Positions 50,040 through 59,642 are shown, counted from the first letter of the stretch. The stretch is 64,000 bases of DNA from Mucilaginibacter tundrae (GCF_013408825.1 NZ_JACCBZ010000013.1:1-64000), one strand, 5' to 3'. Numbers and translations are program-made. Notes: generated by a model from the letters alone, not told the origin.

Positions 50040-52886
50040 ATGATTGAAAAACCTCTAGATCTGGGCGAGCAAAGTGAAGTTGAAGTTTACGGGGCCCGGG
50101 TACATAACTTAAAAAATATTGATGTTTCTTTTCCACGTAACCAGCTGGTGGTAATTACCGGTTTAAGTGGCAGCGGAAAATCCTCACTGGCATTTGATAC
50201 CATTTACGCCGAAGGTCAGCGCCGTTATATGGAAACATTTTCGGCCTACTCCCGCCAGTTTATGGGCGGAATGGAACGGCCGGATGTCGACAAGGTTTCA
50301 GGACTAAGTCCGGTTATCGCTATCGAGCAAAAAACAACCAGTAAAAACCCAAGGTCGACTGTTGGTACTATTACAGAAATCTATGATTTTATGCGTTTGC
50401 TTTTCGCCCGTACGGGTGAGGCGTATTCGTATGAAACTGGCGAGAAAATGGAGCGTATGTCTGAAGATCAGATATTGAAAACCATTTACGAAAGGTTTGA
50501 TGGTCAGCCAATAAATATTCTTGCCCCCGTGGTTAAAGCCCGTAAAGGCCACTACCGCGAATTGTTTGAACAGATACGTAAACAAGGCTATTTAAAGGTT
50601 TGGATTGACGGCGCTATTGCCGATGTGGAGCCGAAAATGCAGGTAGACCGTTACAAGATCCACGATATTGACATTGTGGTTGACCGATTGCAGGTAAGTG
50701 ACGAAAATAGTAAGCGTTTATACACTTCGATACAAGCTGCATTAAAAATATCCAAAGGCATCATCAGGATTGGTGACAAGGATAACAATGTATCCTATTT
50801 CAGTAAGTTTTTGATGGATCCGGTTTCGGGTATTTCTTATGATGAGCCTCAGCCTAACACCTTCTCATTCAACTCGCCTTATGGCGCTTGCGAAAAGTGT
50901 AATGGCCTGGGTTATATTTTTGAGGTTGATGAAGCCTCGGTAATCCCTAACCCAAAACTGAGTATCCTGAATGGTGGTTTAGCGCCTTTGGGTGAATTTC
51001 GCGAAACATGGATATTCCAGGTGCTGAAAGCGCTTGCCAAAAAATATGAGTTCAGTTTATCTGTGCCGATCGAGAAATTGGAGCGGGAAAAACTGGATAT
51101 TATTTTGAACGGTACACCGGAAATGATCACCGTCGCGGTTGAATACAACAAGTGGAATGTTCAAAGCTACCAGATCACGTTTGATGGAGTGATCCGTATG
51201 CTGGAAGAGCAGCAGGAACGCCGCAGCGACGAGGGGATGGACGACATGGAAAATTACCGTGTGCTAAAGACCTGCCCAATATGTGATGGCGCGCGACTTA
51301 AAAAAGAATCATTACACTTTAAAGTAGATGGCAAGAATATATTCGAGCTGGCTATCATGGATATAAATGATCTGCAGGATTGGTTCAACAACCTGGAAGA
51401 CCGCTTAACCGAACGCCAGAATGTTATTGCTAAAGAAATATTAAAAGAGATCCGTGCACGTATTGTGTTTTTGCTGGATGTTGGTTTGAGCTATTTAACG
51501 CTTGACCGTACTGCCAAAACATTATCAGGTGGAGAGGCTCAGCGTATCAGGCTGGCTACGCAGATAGGTTCACAATTGATGAATGTAATGTACATTTTGG
51601 ATGAGCCAAGTATTGGCCTGCATCAACGTGATAATGCCCGGCTCATCACCGCCCTAAAAAACCTGCGCGATTTAGGTAATACCGTTTTAGTGGTTGAGCA
51701 CGATAAAGATATGATACTGGAAGCCGACCATGTAATTGACATGGGCCCGGCAGCCGGCGTACACGGCGGGCAAATTGTTGCCCAGGGCACCCCCGCTGAG
51801 CTAATGAAAGTTCACACCCTTACTACATCTTACATCAACGGTGAGCGCGAGATCGCTATCCCAAAAAAGAGGCGTGAAGGGAATGGTAAAGTCCTCAGCC
51901 TGAAAAAAGCGACCGGGCATAACCTTAAAAAGGTAAGTGTTGAATTTCCTTTGGGTAAGATGATCGGGATAACCGGGGTATCGGGCAGCGGTAAATCAAG
52001 TTTAATTACGGAGACTTTGTATCCTGTTTTAAATCACCACTTCTTCAGGGCGAAGAAACAGCCTTTACCTTATGATAAGATCGAGGGGTTGGAGCATATT
52101 GACAAGGTGATCGAGATCGATCAGACGCCTATCGGCAGAACCCCACGTTCAAACCCGGCTACTTATACCAGTGTATTCTCTGATATCAGGAATTTGTTTG
52201 TGGCTCTACCCGAATCAAGGATCAGGGGGTATAAACCGGGCCGTTTTTCGTTCAACGTAAAAGGCGGCAGGTGTGAAACTTGCCAGGGCGCGGGTATGAA
52301 AGTGATAGAGATGAACTTTTTGCCTGATGTATCCGTTCCTTGTGAGGAGTGCGGCGGCAGGAGATATAATCGTGAAACTTTAGAAGTGCGTTATCGCGGG
52401 AAATCTATTAGTGATGTGCTGGATTTGAGTATTGAAGATGCCACGCCATTTTTTGAGCATATCCCGGCTATTTACCGCAAGGTGAAAACTTTGCTGGATG
52501 TTGGTTTGGGATATATCCGTTTAGGGCAGGCATCAACCACCCTATCGGGCGGTGAAGCACAACGTGTTAAACTGGCAACGGAGCTATCTAAAAAAGATAC
52601 CGGTAATACTTTCTATATTTTAGATGAGCCAACTACAGGTTTACACTTTGAGGATATCAATGTATTACTTGGTGTGTTAAATCAATTGGTTGATAAGGGA
52701 AATACCGTGTTGGTTATTGAACATAATCTGGATGTAATTAAGACAGTTGATCATGTGATAGATCTTGGTCCGGAAGGTGGCTCGGGTGGTGGTAAAATTC
52801 TGTTTAGCGGCACGCCGGAAGGTTTGTGTAAGGTGAAAGAAAGCTTTACCGGGCAGTTTTTGAAAAAGGAGATGGGGGTAAAGTAA
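50040..52886 (+). CDS. uvrA: Excinuclease ABC subunit UvrA
   Basis: The 948-residue protein is the DNA damage sensor of nucleotide excision repair. Both ABC modules are complete: the first Walker A GLSGSGKSSLAF (about 39-50), the second GVSGSGKSSL, and the signature LSGGEAQRIRLA twice, with D-loops LDEPSIGLHQRD and LDEPTTGLHFED. Zinc modules are visible as CEKCNGLGY, CPICDGARL and CETCQGAG...CEECGGRR. Length and order fit the family. A perfect 44-bp palindrome follows the gene (52921-52964). The start is the first ATG after a -7 candidate at 49931. Confidence 0.97.
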   Translation: MIEKPLDLGEQSEVEVYGARVHNLKNIDVSFPRNQLVVITGLSGSGKSSLAFDTIYAEGQRRYMETFSAYSRQFMGGMERPDVDKVSGLSPVIAIEQKTTSKNPRSTVGTITEIYDFMRLLFARTGEAYSYETGEKMERMSEDQILKTIYERFDGQPINILAPVVKARKGHYRELFEQIRKQGYLKVWIDGAIADVEPKMQVDRYKIHDIDIVVDRLQVSDENSKRLYTSIQAALKISKGIIRIGDKDNNVSYFSKFLMDPVSGISYDEPQPNTFSFNSPYGACEKCNGLGYIFEVDEASVIPNPKLSILNGGLAPLGEFRETWIFQVLKALAKKYEFSLSVPIEKLEREKLDIILNGTPEMITVAVEYNKWNVQSYQITFDGVIRMLEEQQERRSDEGMDDMENYRVLKTCPICDGARLKKESLHFKVDGKNIFELAIMDINDLQDWFNNLEDRLTERQNVIAKEILKEIRARIVFLLDVGLSYLTLDRTAKTLSGGEAQRIRLATQIGSQLMNVMYILDEPSIGLHQRDNARLITALKNLRDLGNTVLVVEHDKDMILEADHVIDMGPAAGVHGGQIVAQGTPAELMKVHTLTTSYINGEREIAIPKKRREGNGKVLSLKKATGHNLKKVSVEFPLGKMIGITGVSGSGKSSLITETLYPVLNHHFFRAKKQPLPYDKIEGLEHIDKVIEIDQTPIGRTPRSNPATYTSVFSDIRNLFVALPESRIRGYKPGRFSFNVKGGRCETCQGAGMKVIEMNFLPDVSVPCEECGGRRYNRETLEVRYRGKSISDVLDLSIEDATPFFEHIPAIYRKVKTLLDVGLGYIRLGQASTTLSGGEAQRVKLATELSKKDTGNTFYILDEPTTGLHFEDINVLLGVLNQLVDKGNTVLVIEHNLDVIKTVDHVIDLGPEGGSGGGKILFSGTPEGLCKVKESFTGQFLKKEMGVK

Positions 52887-52920
52887 TCCCTATATTTATC
52901 TGTAAAAATTATTTTTTCAT

Positions 52921-52964
52921 TAGGCACGCTAATTAACTAAATATTTAGTTAATTAGCGTGCCTA
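52921..52964. repeat. 44-bp perfect palindrome
   Basis: A perfect inverted repeat without a spacer (arms of 22 bp, beginning TAGGCACGCTAATTAACT) lies between uvrA and the next gene. It has no T-tract of terminator type and could be a cruciform, a strong mRNA end or an operator of the downstream gene. Confidence 0.85.
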
Positions 52965-52976
52965 AAATATTACAGT

Positions 52977-53918
52977 ATGAAAAAAATAATTTTGCTTATT
53001 GTTTTCCTTACCGCTTTATCTAATGCCTTCGCGCAGAATAAAGCATTATCAGCTTATAAATCTTTATCTAAGAAAGGAGATTCGCTTTATCTTGCCAAGG
53101 ATTATAAAGCATCAGCCCTTGCGTTCTCCAACGCTTTTAAGCGTTATCATAAATTAGCTACAACTACTGATCGTTATGATGCCGCTTGTTCATGGTCTCT
53201 GGCGCATTGTCCTGATAGTGCATTTAATAACTTACAATTAATTGCGAATAACGGCAGCTATAACAATTACGATCATATTATTGAAGATGAAGACCTGGTC
53301 AGTTTGCATTCGGATAAACGCTGGTTGCCGTTATTGGTTGTCATTCAAAAAAATAAAGAAAAGGCTGAGGCGCATTACAACAAACCATTAACCCGGGAAT
53401 TGGACAGTATATATGATGCCGATCAAAACGGCAGGCAGCAAATCATGGCAACTGAAAATAAATATGGCGATGATTCGAAGGAAACGAAAGCTTTGTGGGA
53501 AGCGATGGGTAAACAAGACGACATCGACCTTGTAAAGATTAAAGCTATTTTGGATAAATATGGCTGGGTTGGACCGGATGTGGTTGGGGGCAAAGGGAAT
53601 GCTGCCCTGTTTTTAGTGATACAACATGCTGACAGTTTAACGCGGGATAAATATTTGCCAATGATGCGGGCAGCAGTTAAAAAAGGTAATGCACAGCCAT
53701 CGCAGTTAGCTTTAATGGAGGACAGATCGGCGCTGGAGCATGGCAAAAAGCAAATTTACGGCAGCCAGATTGCCAAGGATGAAAAGACCAATAAATTTTA
53801 TGTGAGACCGATTGAGGATGAAGCTAATGTGGATAAGAGGAGGGCTTCGGTTGGACTGGGTTCGTTAGAAGACTATGCGAATGAATGGGGTATTGATTAT
53901 AAGTTGCCGAAACAATAA
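52977..53918 (+). CDS. Secreted TPR-like/DUF6624 protein
   Basis: The 313-residue protein has a signal peptide (FAQ cleavage) and, at about 25-120, a helical region resembling a tetratricopeptide pair (SKKGDSLYLAKDYKASALAF). The C-terminal half (about 130-300) fits the DUF6624 family of Bacteroidota, with KYGWVGPDVVGGKGNAALFL and VIQHADSLTRDKYLPMM as the conserved block. Function is unknown. It follows uvrA on the same strand but beyond the palindrome, so cotranscription is uncertain. Confidence 0.7.
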   Translation: MKKIILLIVFLTALSNAFAQNKALSAYKSLSKKGDSLYLAKDYKASALAFSNAFKRYHKLATTTDRYDAACSWSLAHCPDSAFNNLQLIANNGSYNNYDHIIEDEDLVSLHSDKRWLPLLVVIQKNKEKAEAHYNKPLTRELDSIYDADQNGRQQIMATENKYGDDSKETKALWEAMGKQDDIDLVKIKAILDKYGWVGPDVVGGKGNAALFLVIQHADSLTRDKYLPMMRAAVKKGNAQPSQLALMEDRSALEHGKKQIYGSQIAKDEKTNKFYVRPIEDEANVDKRRASVGLGSLEDYANEWGIDYKLPKQ

Positions 53919-53958
53919 TTCCTCAAAACAAAAAGCATAAATCATAACTTTATGCAAT

Positions 53959-55461
53959 ATGCTACCGTTACTCACATCCCCTCAAATTCGCGAAGCTGAT
54001 GCTTATACCATTGCTCATGAACCCATAAGTTCTGTTAATTTAATGGAACGGGCATCAAAAGCCTTTGTTGGTTGGTTTGTGAACCATTTTCCTGATAAAA
54101 GGCAGGCTATCTCTATCTATTGCGGAACCGGTAATAATGGCGGCGATGGTTTAGCTGTCGCGCGGATATTACATGGGCATCATTACAAAGCGATAAATAT
54201 TAAAATTACCCGGTTTTCTGATAAGACATCCGATGATTTTAATGCCAACCTGAAAAAGCTGCAAAGCACCATTGCTGTAACAGAAATTAAGCCGGGAGAT
54301 GATTTCCCAGACGAAGATAGCCCGGTGTTAATTGATGCTATGCTGGGCAGTGGTTTAAATAAACCCTTGCATGGCGATTACGAAAAGTTAGTAAAGCATC
54401 TCAATTTATTAGAAAAAACCGTTGTTGCTGTTGATATTCCGACGGGCTTTTTTGCTGAGGGGGAGATTAAACCTGAAAGTACAGTGTTAAAAGCCAAACT
54501 GGTTATTACCTTCCAGCAGCCTAAAATCAATTTCCTGTTGCCAGAATCAGGGCCGGTGATGGAGTGCTGGGAGGCGGTTAATATTGGGATTGATGATAAG
54601 TTTGTAATGTCTCTTGATTCGCCATATCAGTTTATAACTGAAAAGGACATCAGGCAACTAATGAAACACCGCCATAAATTCAGCAATAAAGGAACATTTG
54701 GCCATGCGCTTATTGTAGCGGGTCAGGCTAAAACTATGGGCGCGGCTTTACTTTGTTCATCCGCTTGCGCGCATGCGGGAGCTGGTTTAACTACGGCTTG
54801 TGTGCCTGAAAGTGGGCTGACCGCGCTAAATAGTTATCTGCCCGAAATTATGGCTGTAGTAAGGGAAGGAAATGATTTGCCAGAGATTAGTTGGGATAAA
54901 TTTAGCACGATGGGCATTGGCCCGGGATTGGGTAATGACGAGAATTCGCTCAACCTAATTTGCGATATTTTAACCAATTATAAAAAGCCTATTGTTATTG
55001 ATGCCGATGCATTGAATATTTTAGCAGAGCATAAACAGCTTTGGAGTATGATACCTGAAGGCAGTATTATAACCCCGCACATGAAGGAGTTTGACCGCCT
55101 ATTTGGGGAAAGTACCAGTTGGTGGCAACGCCTACAAACGGCCATTGAAAAAGCTAAGGAGCATAAAATATGCATCGTGCTAAAAAACGATTATACGATA
55201 ACCGCTACGCCGGATGGTAAAGCGTATTTTAACTCTACCAGCAATGCATCTATGGCAAGCGGGGGTATGGGTGATGTACTTACAGGGATAATAACTGCTT
55301 TATTGGCTCAGAAATATTCATCACGGGATGCTTGTATTATTGGCACTTATATTCACGGAAAAGCTGGAGATGAACTGGCTTTGCCTAACCGGATGCATGT
55401 GGTATTGCCGGGTAAATTGATTAGTCAGTTGCCTATGACCATAGCTAAATTTACGGCATAA
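53959..55461 (+). CDS. nnr: Bifunctional NAD(P)H-hydrate repair enzyme
   Basis: The 500-residue protein fuses the epimerase and the ADP/ATP-dependent dehydratase that repair hydrated NAD(P)H. The N-terminal YjeF_N domain (1-210) has GNNGGDGLAVARIL and DAMLGSGLNKPL. The C-terminal domain (about 230-495) has the ribokinase-like GTFGHALIVAG, AGLTTACVP and the signature NASMASGGMGDVLTGI. Both active sites look complete and the length is typical of the fused form. A strong terminator follows directly (55461). Confidence 0.93.
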   Translation: MLPLLTSPQIREADAYTIAHEPISSVNLMERASKAFVGWFVNHFPDKRQAISIYCGTGNNGGDGLAVARILHGHHYKAINIKITRFSDKTSDDFNANLKKLQSTIAVTEIKPGDDFPDEDSPVLIDAMLGSGLNKPLHGDYEKLVKHLNLLEKTVVAVDIPTGFFAEGEIKPESTVLKAKLVITFQQPKINFLLPESGPVMECWEAVNIGIDDKFVMSLDSPYQFITEKDIRQLMKHRHKFSNKGTFGHALIVAGQAKTMGAALLCSSACAHAGAGLTTACVPESGLTALNSYLPEIMAVVREGNDLPEISWDKFSTMGIGPGLGNDENSLNLICDILTNYKKPIVIDADALNILAEHKQLWSMIPEGSIITPHMKEFDRLFGESTSWWQRLQTAIEKAKEHKICIVLKNDYTITATPDGKAYFNSTSNASMASGGMGDVLTGIITALLAQKYSSRDACIIGTYIHGKAGDELALPNRMHVVLPGKLISQLPMTIAKFTA

Positions 55462-55495
55462 AAAAGGGTTGTCAGTATTAAACAACCCTTTTTTT
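55461..55495 (+). terminator. Terminator after nnr
   Basis: AAAAAGGGTTGT and its complement (55461-55472, 55482-55493) form a 12-bp stem with a 9-nt loop, followed by T residues. It starts at the last base of the stop codon. Confidence 0.9.
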
Positions 55496-55656
55496 ATTAA
55501 CTATTAACTGATCTTATAAAGAACTAAATACTCGAAGTTAGTGTATATAAGACGCTAAGCGCGCCATATAGTTACAAAAACGACGGATAAAGTTTATTGT
55601 TTTATAAGGGGTAGTGTTTTTAACAAAGTTTTAACATTGTAACAGGGATGTTCGTG

Positions 55657-56490
55657 TTATAATGTGCCTACAACCATCATTTCGCTCATTGTAGGATTGA
55701 TACTGCCGCCTCTTGGTTCGCGTGTTACAGCAAATGCATTTGCGAATTCAACTGATTTCATTTCTTTCATCACTGTGCTATCCGCATCAGTTTTATCAAA
55801 CACACCCAGGCTAACCGGAGTTTTACCCACTATAGCCCAAAGCTGGTATTGGTGCGCTTTATCATTAACCGGCATATTTAAATCGGCCAGATCAATCACT
55901 ACTTTATTTTTGGCTGGGCTAAACGCTACAAGGGCTAATCCCTTAGGTAGATTGGCGGTGCCTTTTAATCTGATGACTTTAAATGATGTATCGCGGTAAA
56001 TGCTCAGCTGGCGGTCCATAAAACGAACCGTTGTGCTGAATTTTTGATTACTTGAATTTAATGCGACTAACTGTGTGTTAGCGTCCTGCAATTTATTGTA
56101 TACACTAAATAAGGTTACAACGCTTGCTATTAACAAAGCAAGGCAAGCGGCAAATGCATATTTATAAAAGTTGTTAGCCTTTGGTGCAGGCATAGCAATA
56201 ACATTATCCTTAACAGGTTGCGGATGTTTAGTGGGAAAATTATTATCGTCGCTAAAATTGGTAAGCAGGCTGTTTAATACCCTGTCGCGTAATTGCGCAG
56301 GTGGTTCCACTGCATTTACTGCAGCAAATAATTCCATTGAACGCTCTATCTCTTCCAACTCGGCTTTAATAACCGGGTGTTTGGAAGCCATCTCCTCCAC
56401 TTGCAACTTTTCGCCGGGAGTAACATCCCCTACAACGTAAAGTTCCAATATGCCTGATTCAATATATGATTTGATGTCTTCCACTTTCAA
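55657..56490 (-). CDS. Anti-sigma factor, RskA-like
   Basis: The 277-residue protein has an N-terminal anti-sigma zinc-finger-like or helical domain (SYIESGILELYVVGDVTPGE), one transmembrane helix (about 105-125, FAACLALLIASVVTLFSVY) and a C-terminal RskA domain (about 150-275, HQYQLWAIVGKTPVSLGVFD). It should hold the adjacent ECF sigma factor inactive at the membrane. Its start overlaps the sigma stop by four bases. The signal it senses is unknown. Confidence 0.85.
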   Translation of the reverse strand: MKVEDIKSYIESGILELYVVGDVTPGEKLQVEEMASKHPVIKAELEEIERSMELFAAVNAVEPPAQLRDRVLNSLLTNFSDDNNFPTKHPQPVKDNVIAMPAPKANNFYKYAFAACLALLIASVVTLFSVYNKLQDANTQLVALNSSNQKFSTTVRFMDRQLSIYRDTSFKVIRLKGTANLPKGLALVAFSPAKNKVVIDLADLNMPVNDKAHQYQLWAIVGKTPVSLGVFDKTDADSTVMKEMKSVEFANAFAVTREPRGGSINPTMSEMMVVGTL

Positions 56491-57038
56491 TTAAAATGTT
56501 TTCTAAGTTGCTGTATCGCCATTCTTAAGCGGGTTTTAATGGTGCCCAATGGTATGCCTAGTTCATCGGCAGCTTCCACATGGGTGTAACCTTTAAAGTA
56601 AACCAATTCAAGAATTTCTTTCTGGTCGGCCTTTAGTGTTTGTACTAAATCCTTAATACCAAGCAACTCAGGTTTGTAAACTGTGTTCCTTTGTTCGTCT
56701 ATGAAAGTTACGTTAATTTCTAGTTCTTGGTTTTTGTTCTGGTTCTTAAAGTCCTTTGAACGAAGTTTATCAATAGCCAGGTTTCGGGCAATATTTACCA
56801 TCCATGTAAATAAACGGCCTTTTTCTGTGCTATAACTGGCAAAAGAATGCCATATTTTTACAAAAGTTTCCTGTAAAACGTCTTCTGCCACGGCAGTGTC
56901 AGTAATTATGCGCGATATAACTCCATACAACGACGAAGAATACATGTCATATAACGCCTCTACCGCGATCTTTTCGTGGCGCCTTAGTGCAAGCACTAGC
57001 TCATCTTCCGATAATGATATTTTACTGCGCTTGCTCAA
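56487..57038 (-). CDS. ECF RNA polymerase sigma factor (SigK-like)
   Basis: The 183-residue protein has region 2 (ALYDMYSSSLYGVISRIITD, then FVKIWHSFASYSTEKGRLFT and WMVNIARNLAIDKLRSK) and region 4 (LKADQKEILELVYFKGYTHV, EAADELGIPLGTIKTRLRM), with an extended linker between. The size and motifs fit the SigK/RpoE ECF group. The adjacent RskA-like gene overlaps its stop codon, so the two form a sigma/anti-sigma pair. The promoter and regulon are not evident from this window. Confidence 0.92.
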   Translation of the reverse strand: MSKRSKISLSEDELVLALRRHEKIAVEALYDMYSSSLYGVISRIITDTAVAEDVLQETFVKIWHSFASYSTEKGRLFTWMVNIARNLAIDKLRSKDFKNQNKNQELEINVTFIDEQRNTVYKPELLGIKDLVQTLKADQKEILELVYFKGYTHVEAADELGIPLGTIKTRLRMAIQQLRKHFN

Positions 57039-57062
57039 TCCGGTGAAGATATAAAGGAATTA

Positions 57063-57941
57063 TCAGATTTCAAATAAGTGTTTTTCAGCATGATATGATG
57101 AACGGACAAGCGGCCCGCTTTCTACATATCTAAAACCCTTATCAAGGCCAATTTGTTTATAAAAACTAAATTGATCCGGATGAATCCAATCAATCACCGG
57201 GTGATGGTTGCGTGTTGGTTGTAAATATTGGCCCAAGGTTAATATTTGGACACCTGCATTTAACAGATCGTCCATCGCCTCCAAAACATCTTCTTCCTTC
57301 TCGCCCAAACCAAGCATAATGCCCGATTTTGTACGCAAGCCCGATTTTGATATGCGGTTAAGGGCTTCTAAACTACGATCGTATTTTGCCTGGATGCGTA
57401 CTTCTTTGGTTAAACGACGAACAGTTTCTAAATTATGTGAAACAACCTCAGGTCTGGTTTCCAGTACACGTTCAAGGTTTTCCCAAACACCACGAAAGTC
57501 GGGTAATAAAGTTTCTAAAGTAGTTTCAGGGCTTTCCCTGCGGATAGCATTAATGGTTTCAGCCCAGATAATTGAACCGCCATCTTTTAAATCGTCCCTG
57601 TCAACCGAGGTAATTACACAATGTTTTACCTGCATTAATTTAACCGAATTTGCCACACGATTAGGCTCATCCAAATCAACAGCTAATGGCCTGCCGGTTG
57701 CTACCGCGCAAAACGAGCATGAACGGGTACAAATGTTACCCAATATCATAAACGTAGCTGTGCCGGCGCCCCAGCATTCGCCCATATTTGGGCAATTGCC
57801 GCTTTCGCAAATTGTGTGTAGCTTGTGTGTATCAACCAAACTACGAACCTGTGCATACTCTTTTCCCACCGGAAGTTTAACCCTAAGCCAATCAGGCTTG
57901 CGGTTAACTGGCTGTGCAGGAATTACTGGCAGATCAATCAT
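57063..57941 (-). CDS. lipA: Lipoyl synthase
   Basis: The 292-residue radical-SAM enzyme inserts two sulfurs into octanoyl chains to make lipoyl cofactors. Both iron-sulfur clusters are seen: [14 protein letters not shown] (auxiliary cluster, C-x4-C-x5-C) and [15 protein letters not shown] (C-x3-C-x2-C). The SAM-binding and C-terminal parts follow ([20 protein letters not shown], ...[12 protein letters not shown] with the conserved RSSYHA). Length is normal. A TACATTTG element (minus strand, 57946-57953) immediately precedes the start, so the mRNA may be leaderless. It has its own transcription unit. Confidence 0.97.
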   Translation of the reverse strand: MIDLPVIPAQPVNRKPDWLRVKLPVGKEYAQVRSLVDTHKLHTICESGNCPNMGECWGAGTATFMILGNICTRSCSFCAVATGRPLAVDLDEPNRVANSVKLMQVKHCVITSVDRDDLKDGGSIIWAETINAIRRESPETTLETLLPDFRGVWENLERVLETRPEVVSHNLETVRRLTKEVRIQAKYDRSLEALNRISKSGLRTKSGIMLGLGEKEEDVLEAMDDLLNAGVQILTLGQYLQPTRNHHPVIDWIHPDQFSFYKQIGLDKGFRYVESGPLVRSSYHAEKHLFEI

Positions 57942-57959
57942 AATACAAATGTAGGTAAA

Positions 57960-58095
57960 AACCCTCTAACCCCCTAAAGGGCGAACAATATGTTAAATTT
58001 ATTACTGCCAAATTACAGATAGGAATTTCTGCATTAAAAATGATAAAGCTAAATTTGCTTACCCAAGCTTCCACTTTAGGGGCGCGGGTGGTAAA
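57960..58095. repeat. Intergenic repeat element
   Basis: The ends are complementary (CCCCTAAAG at 57971-57979 and CTTTAGGGG at 58074-58082), flanked by ACCCTCTAAC and GGGGCGCGGGTGG blocks. The layout resembles dispersed intergenic repeats of Sphingobacteriaceae, from memory. Confidence 0.45.
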
Positions 58096-58098
58096 ACT

Positions 58099-58500
58099 AT
58101 GGCAACAATTGAAACTACTTATTTAGGCGATCTTCGCACTGAGGCTACCCACTTACAATCAGGCACTAAAATTTTAACTGATGCGCCAACTGATAATCAA
58201 GGGAAAGGTGAAGCATTTTCGCCAACCGATTTGTTGGCGGAATCATTGGCTGGGTGTATATTAACCACCATGGCCATCGCAGCACGTACACATAATATCA
58301 ACATGGACGGTACTAAAGCTGAAGTAACCAAGGTAATGGCTGCCAACCCGCGCCGTGTGGGTGAAATTATTGTGAACATAAAATTCCCTGCTGAGTACTC
58401 GGATAAAGAAAAGAAAATATTAGAGCTTGCTGGTCTCGGTTGCCCGGTACATGTAAGTTTGCATCCGGATTTGAAGCAAACGATTAATTTTGGGTGGTAA
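58099..58500 (+). CDS. OsmC/Ohr family peroxidase
   Basis: The 133-residue protein has an OsmC fold with two redox cysteines: LAESLAGCILTTMAIA (peroxidatic cysteine) and AGLGCPVHVSL (resolving cysteine). An N-terminal strand pattern (DNQGKGEAFSPTDLLAESL) and NPRRVGEIIVNIKF agree. The enzyme reduces organic hydroperoxides using a thiol partner. It is a single gene, convergent with the YtxJ gene. Confidence 0.87.
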   Translation: MATIETTYLGDLRTEATHLQSGTKILTDAPTDNQGKGEAFSPTDLLAESLAGCILTTMAIAARTHNINMDGTKAEVTKVMAANPRRVGEIIVNIKFPAEYSDKEKKILELAGLGCPVHVSLHPDLKQTINFGW

Positions 58501-58502
58501 TG

Positions 58503-58583
58503 AGCCCCCTCTAAATCTCCCCCGGTAGGGAGACTTTAAATTCTTATCAAGCCCTCCCTTCAGGGGAGGGTTTGGGTGGGGCT
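58503..58583. repeat. Repeat element acting as bidirectional terminator
   Basis: Outer ends AGCCCC and GGGGCT are complementary, and an inner hairpin CCCTCCC/GGGAGGG with a TTCA loop lies inside. It separates the convergent OsmC and YtxJ genes. The sequence resembles dispersed repeats in related genomes. Confidence 0.55.
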
Positions 58584-58911
58584 ATGCTAATACTTCCATA
58601 GCTTCATCCACAGAGATACCTCCGTGAGATTGGTCGAGTATGCAGTCACCATCTTTTATCAGCAGCATTTGCGGTGATTCGTGGTGAACCTGAAAATCTT
58701 GCGCCACTTTGCTTGAAAGGTCGCGGTATTTTATGAGATCTAAAAAATATAAAGGCATATCGGCAGGCAATTTATCCATATCCATTTCAAAGCGCCTTTT
58801 TGCCATCATGCTGATAGAGCAGCGTGTGCTGTGCTTAAAAATTAAGCTGTAGCCTGTTTGCTGCTTGATCGCATCTATCTGATTCGCCGAGTCTAACGAT
58901 GTCCAATTCAT
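58582..58911 (-). CDS. ytxJ: YtxJ-type bacillithiol redox protein
   Basis: The 109-residue protein has a thioredoxin-like fold with a single active-site cysteine in FKHSTRCSISMMAKRRFE, where the usual CxxC is replaced by TRCSIS. This matches YtxJ, a proposed monothiol bacilliredoxin in Firmicutes and Bacteroidota. HHESPQMLLIKDGDCI corresponds to the cis-proline region. A TACTTTTG promoter-like element (58916-58923) lies just before the start, so the mRNA may be leaderless. It agrees with the BstA-like DinB gene at 39071. Confidence 0.8.
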   Translation of the reverse strand: MNWTSLDSANQIDAIKQQTGYSLIFKHSTRCSISMMAKRRFEMDMDKLPADMPLYFLDLIKYRDLSSKVAQDFQVHHESPQMLLIKDGDCILDQSHGGISVDEAMEVLA

Positions 58912-59006
58912 GTTACAAAAGTATTGTATTTAAGCTCCTTTAACGTAATTACAGTGTAAAGCTGCATTTAGTTTTAAGCTTTTGATAAAAAAATGACAAG
59001 CTAAGA

Positions 59007-59117
59007 CTAGCGGGGGCCACGGGGATAAGTATTATAAGCAGGGCAAAGTTTGCTTGAGCAAGAAGCAAGGCTACCTAATGTTAAAGCTATAACAGCTATA
59101 TAAAGTATTTTTTTCAT
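59007..59117 (-). CDS. Very small lipoprotein (36 residues)
   Basis: This short ORF encodes MKKILYIAVIALTLGSLASC with a lipobox LASC (Cys20), followed by 16 residues containing PAYNTYPRGPR. The position just downstream of ribH on the same strand (about 28-nt gap) suggests cotranscription. Small lipoproteins of this type occur in Bacteroidota next to unrelated genes; no function is inferred. Confidence 0.6.
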   Translation of the reverse strand: MKKILYIAVIALTLGSLASCSSKLCPAYNTYPRGPR

Positions 59118-59144
59118 TTTATAACTTTTTAGTTTTAACGTAAA

Positions 59145-59639
59145 TTAAGCCTTCAAGGTTACAGCTAAGTGGGCCATTTTTATAGCAGTTACCGCAGCCT
59201 CATCGCCTTTGTTGCCAAGCTTGCCGCCGGCACGGTCAAATGCCTGTTGGTGGTTATCTGTAGTTAATACGCCAAATATAACAGGTTTTGAGTATTTTAT
59301 AGAAACGTTGCTCACGCCATTTGCTACCGCGTTACAAATAAAATCAAAATGCCTTGTTTCACCCTGTATCACGCAGCCTAAACAAATAACAGCGTCTAAA
59401 TTCCCCTTTTGTAATAACAGATCGGCTCCGGATGTTAATTCAAAACTGCCGGGAACTGGATAAGTGAAAATATTTTCGGCAGGGGTGCCATATTTAAGCA
59501 AGCTTTCATAAGCACCCTGGTATAAAGCATTGGTTATCTCAGCATTCCATTCGGCTACTACAATACCAAAACGGAAAGAAGCACCCGAAGGTACTTCGCT
59601 ATTAGAAAAATCGCTTAAATTTTTATGTTTACTGGACAT
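59145..59639 (-). CDS. ribH: 6,7-dimethyl-8-ribityllumazine synthase
   Basis: The 164-residue enzyme makes the riboflavin precursor lumazine from the pyrimidine and the butanone phosphate. Family motifs are GIVVAEWNAEITNALYQGA, PVPGSFELTSGADLLL, CLGCVIQGETRHFDFICNAV (active-site His in TRHFD) and FGVLTTDNHQQAFDRAGG. Length is typical. The 36-residue lipoprotein gene follows. A repeat-rich region separates it from the tetratricopeptide gene upstream on the same strand. Confidence 0.95.
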   Translation of the reverse strand: MSSKHKNLSDFSNSEVPSGASFRFGIVVAEWNAEITNALYQGAYESLLKYGTPAENIFTYPVPGSFELTSGADLLLQKGNLDAVICLGCVIQGETRHFDFICNAVANGVSNVSIKYSKPVIFGVLTTDNHQQAFDRAGGKLGNKGDEAAVTAIKMAHLAVTLKA

Positions 59640-59642
59640 TTG

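Noticed and set aside
57208..57954. 248-residue plus-strand frame over lipA
   Set aside because: lipA on the opposite strand has both complete iron-sulfur motifs; this frame has no recognisable domain.
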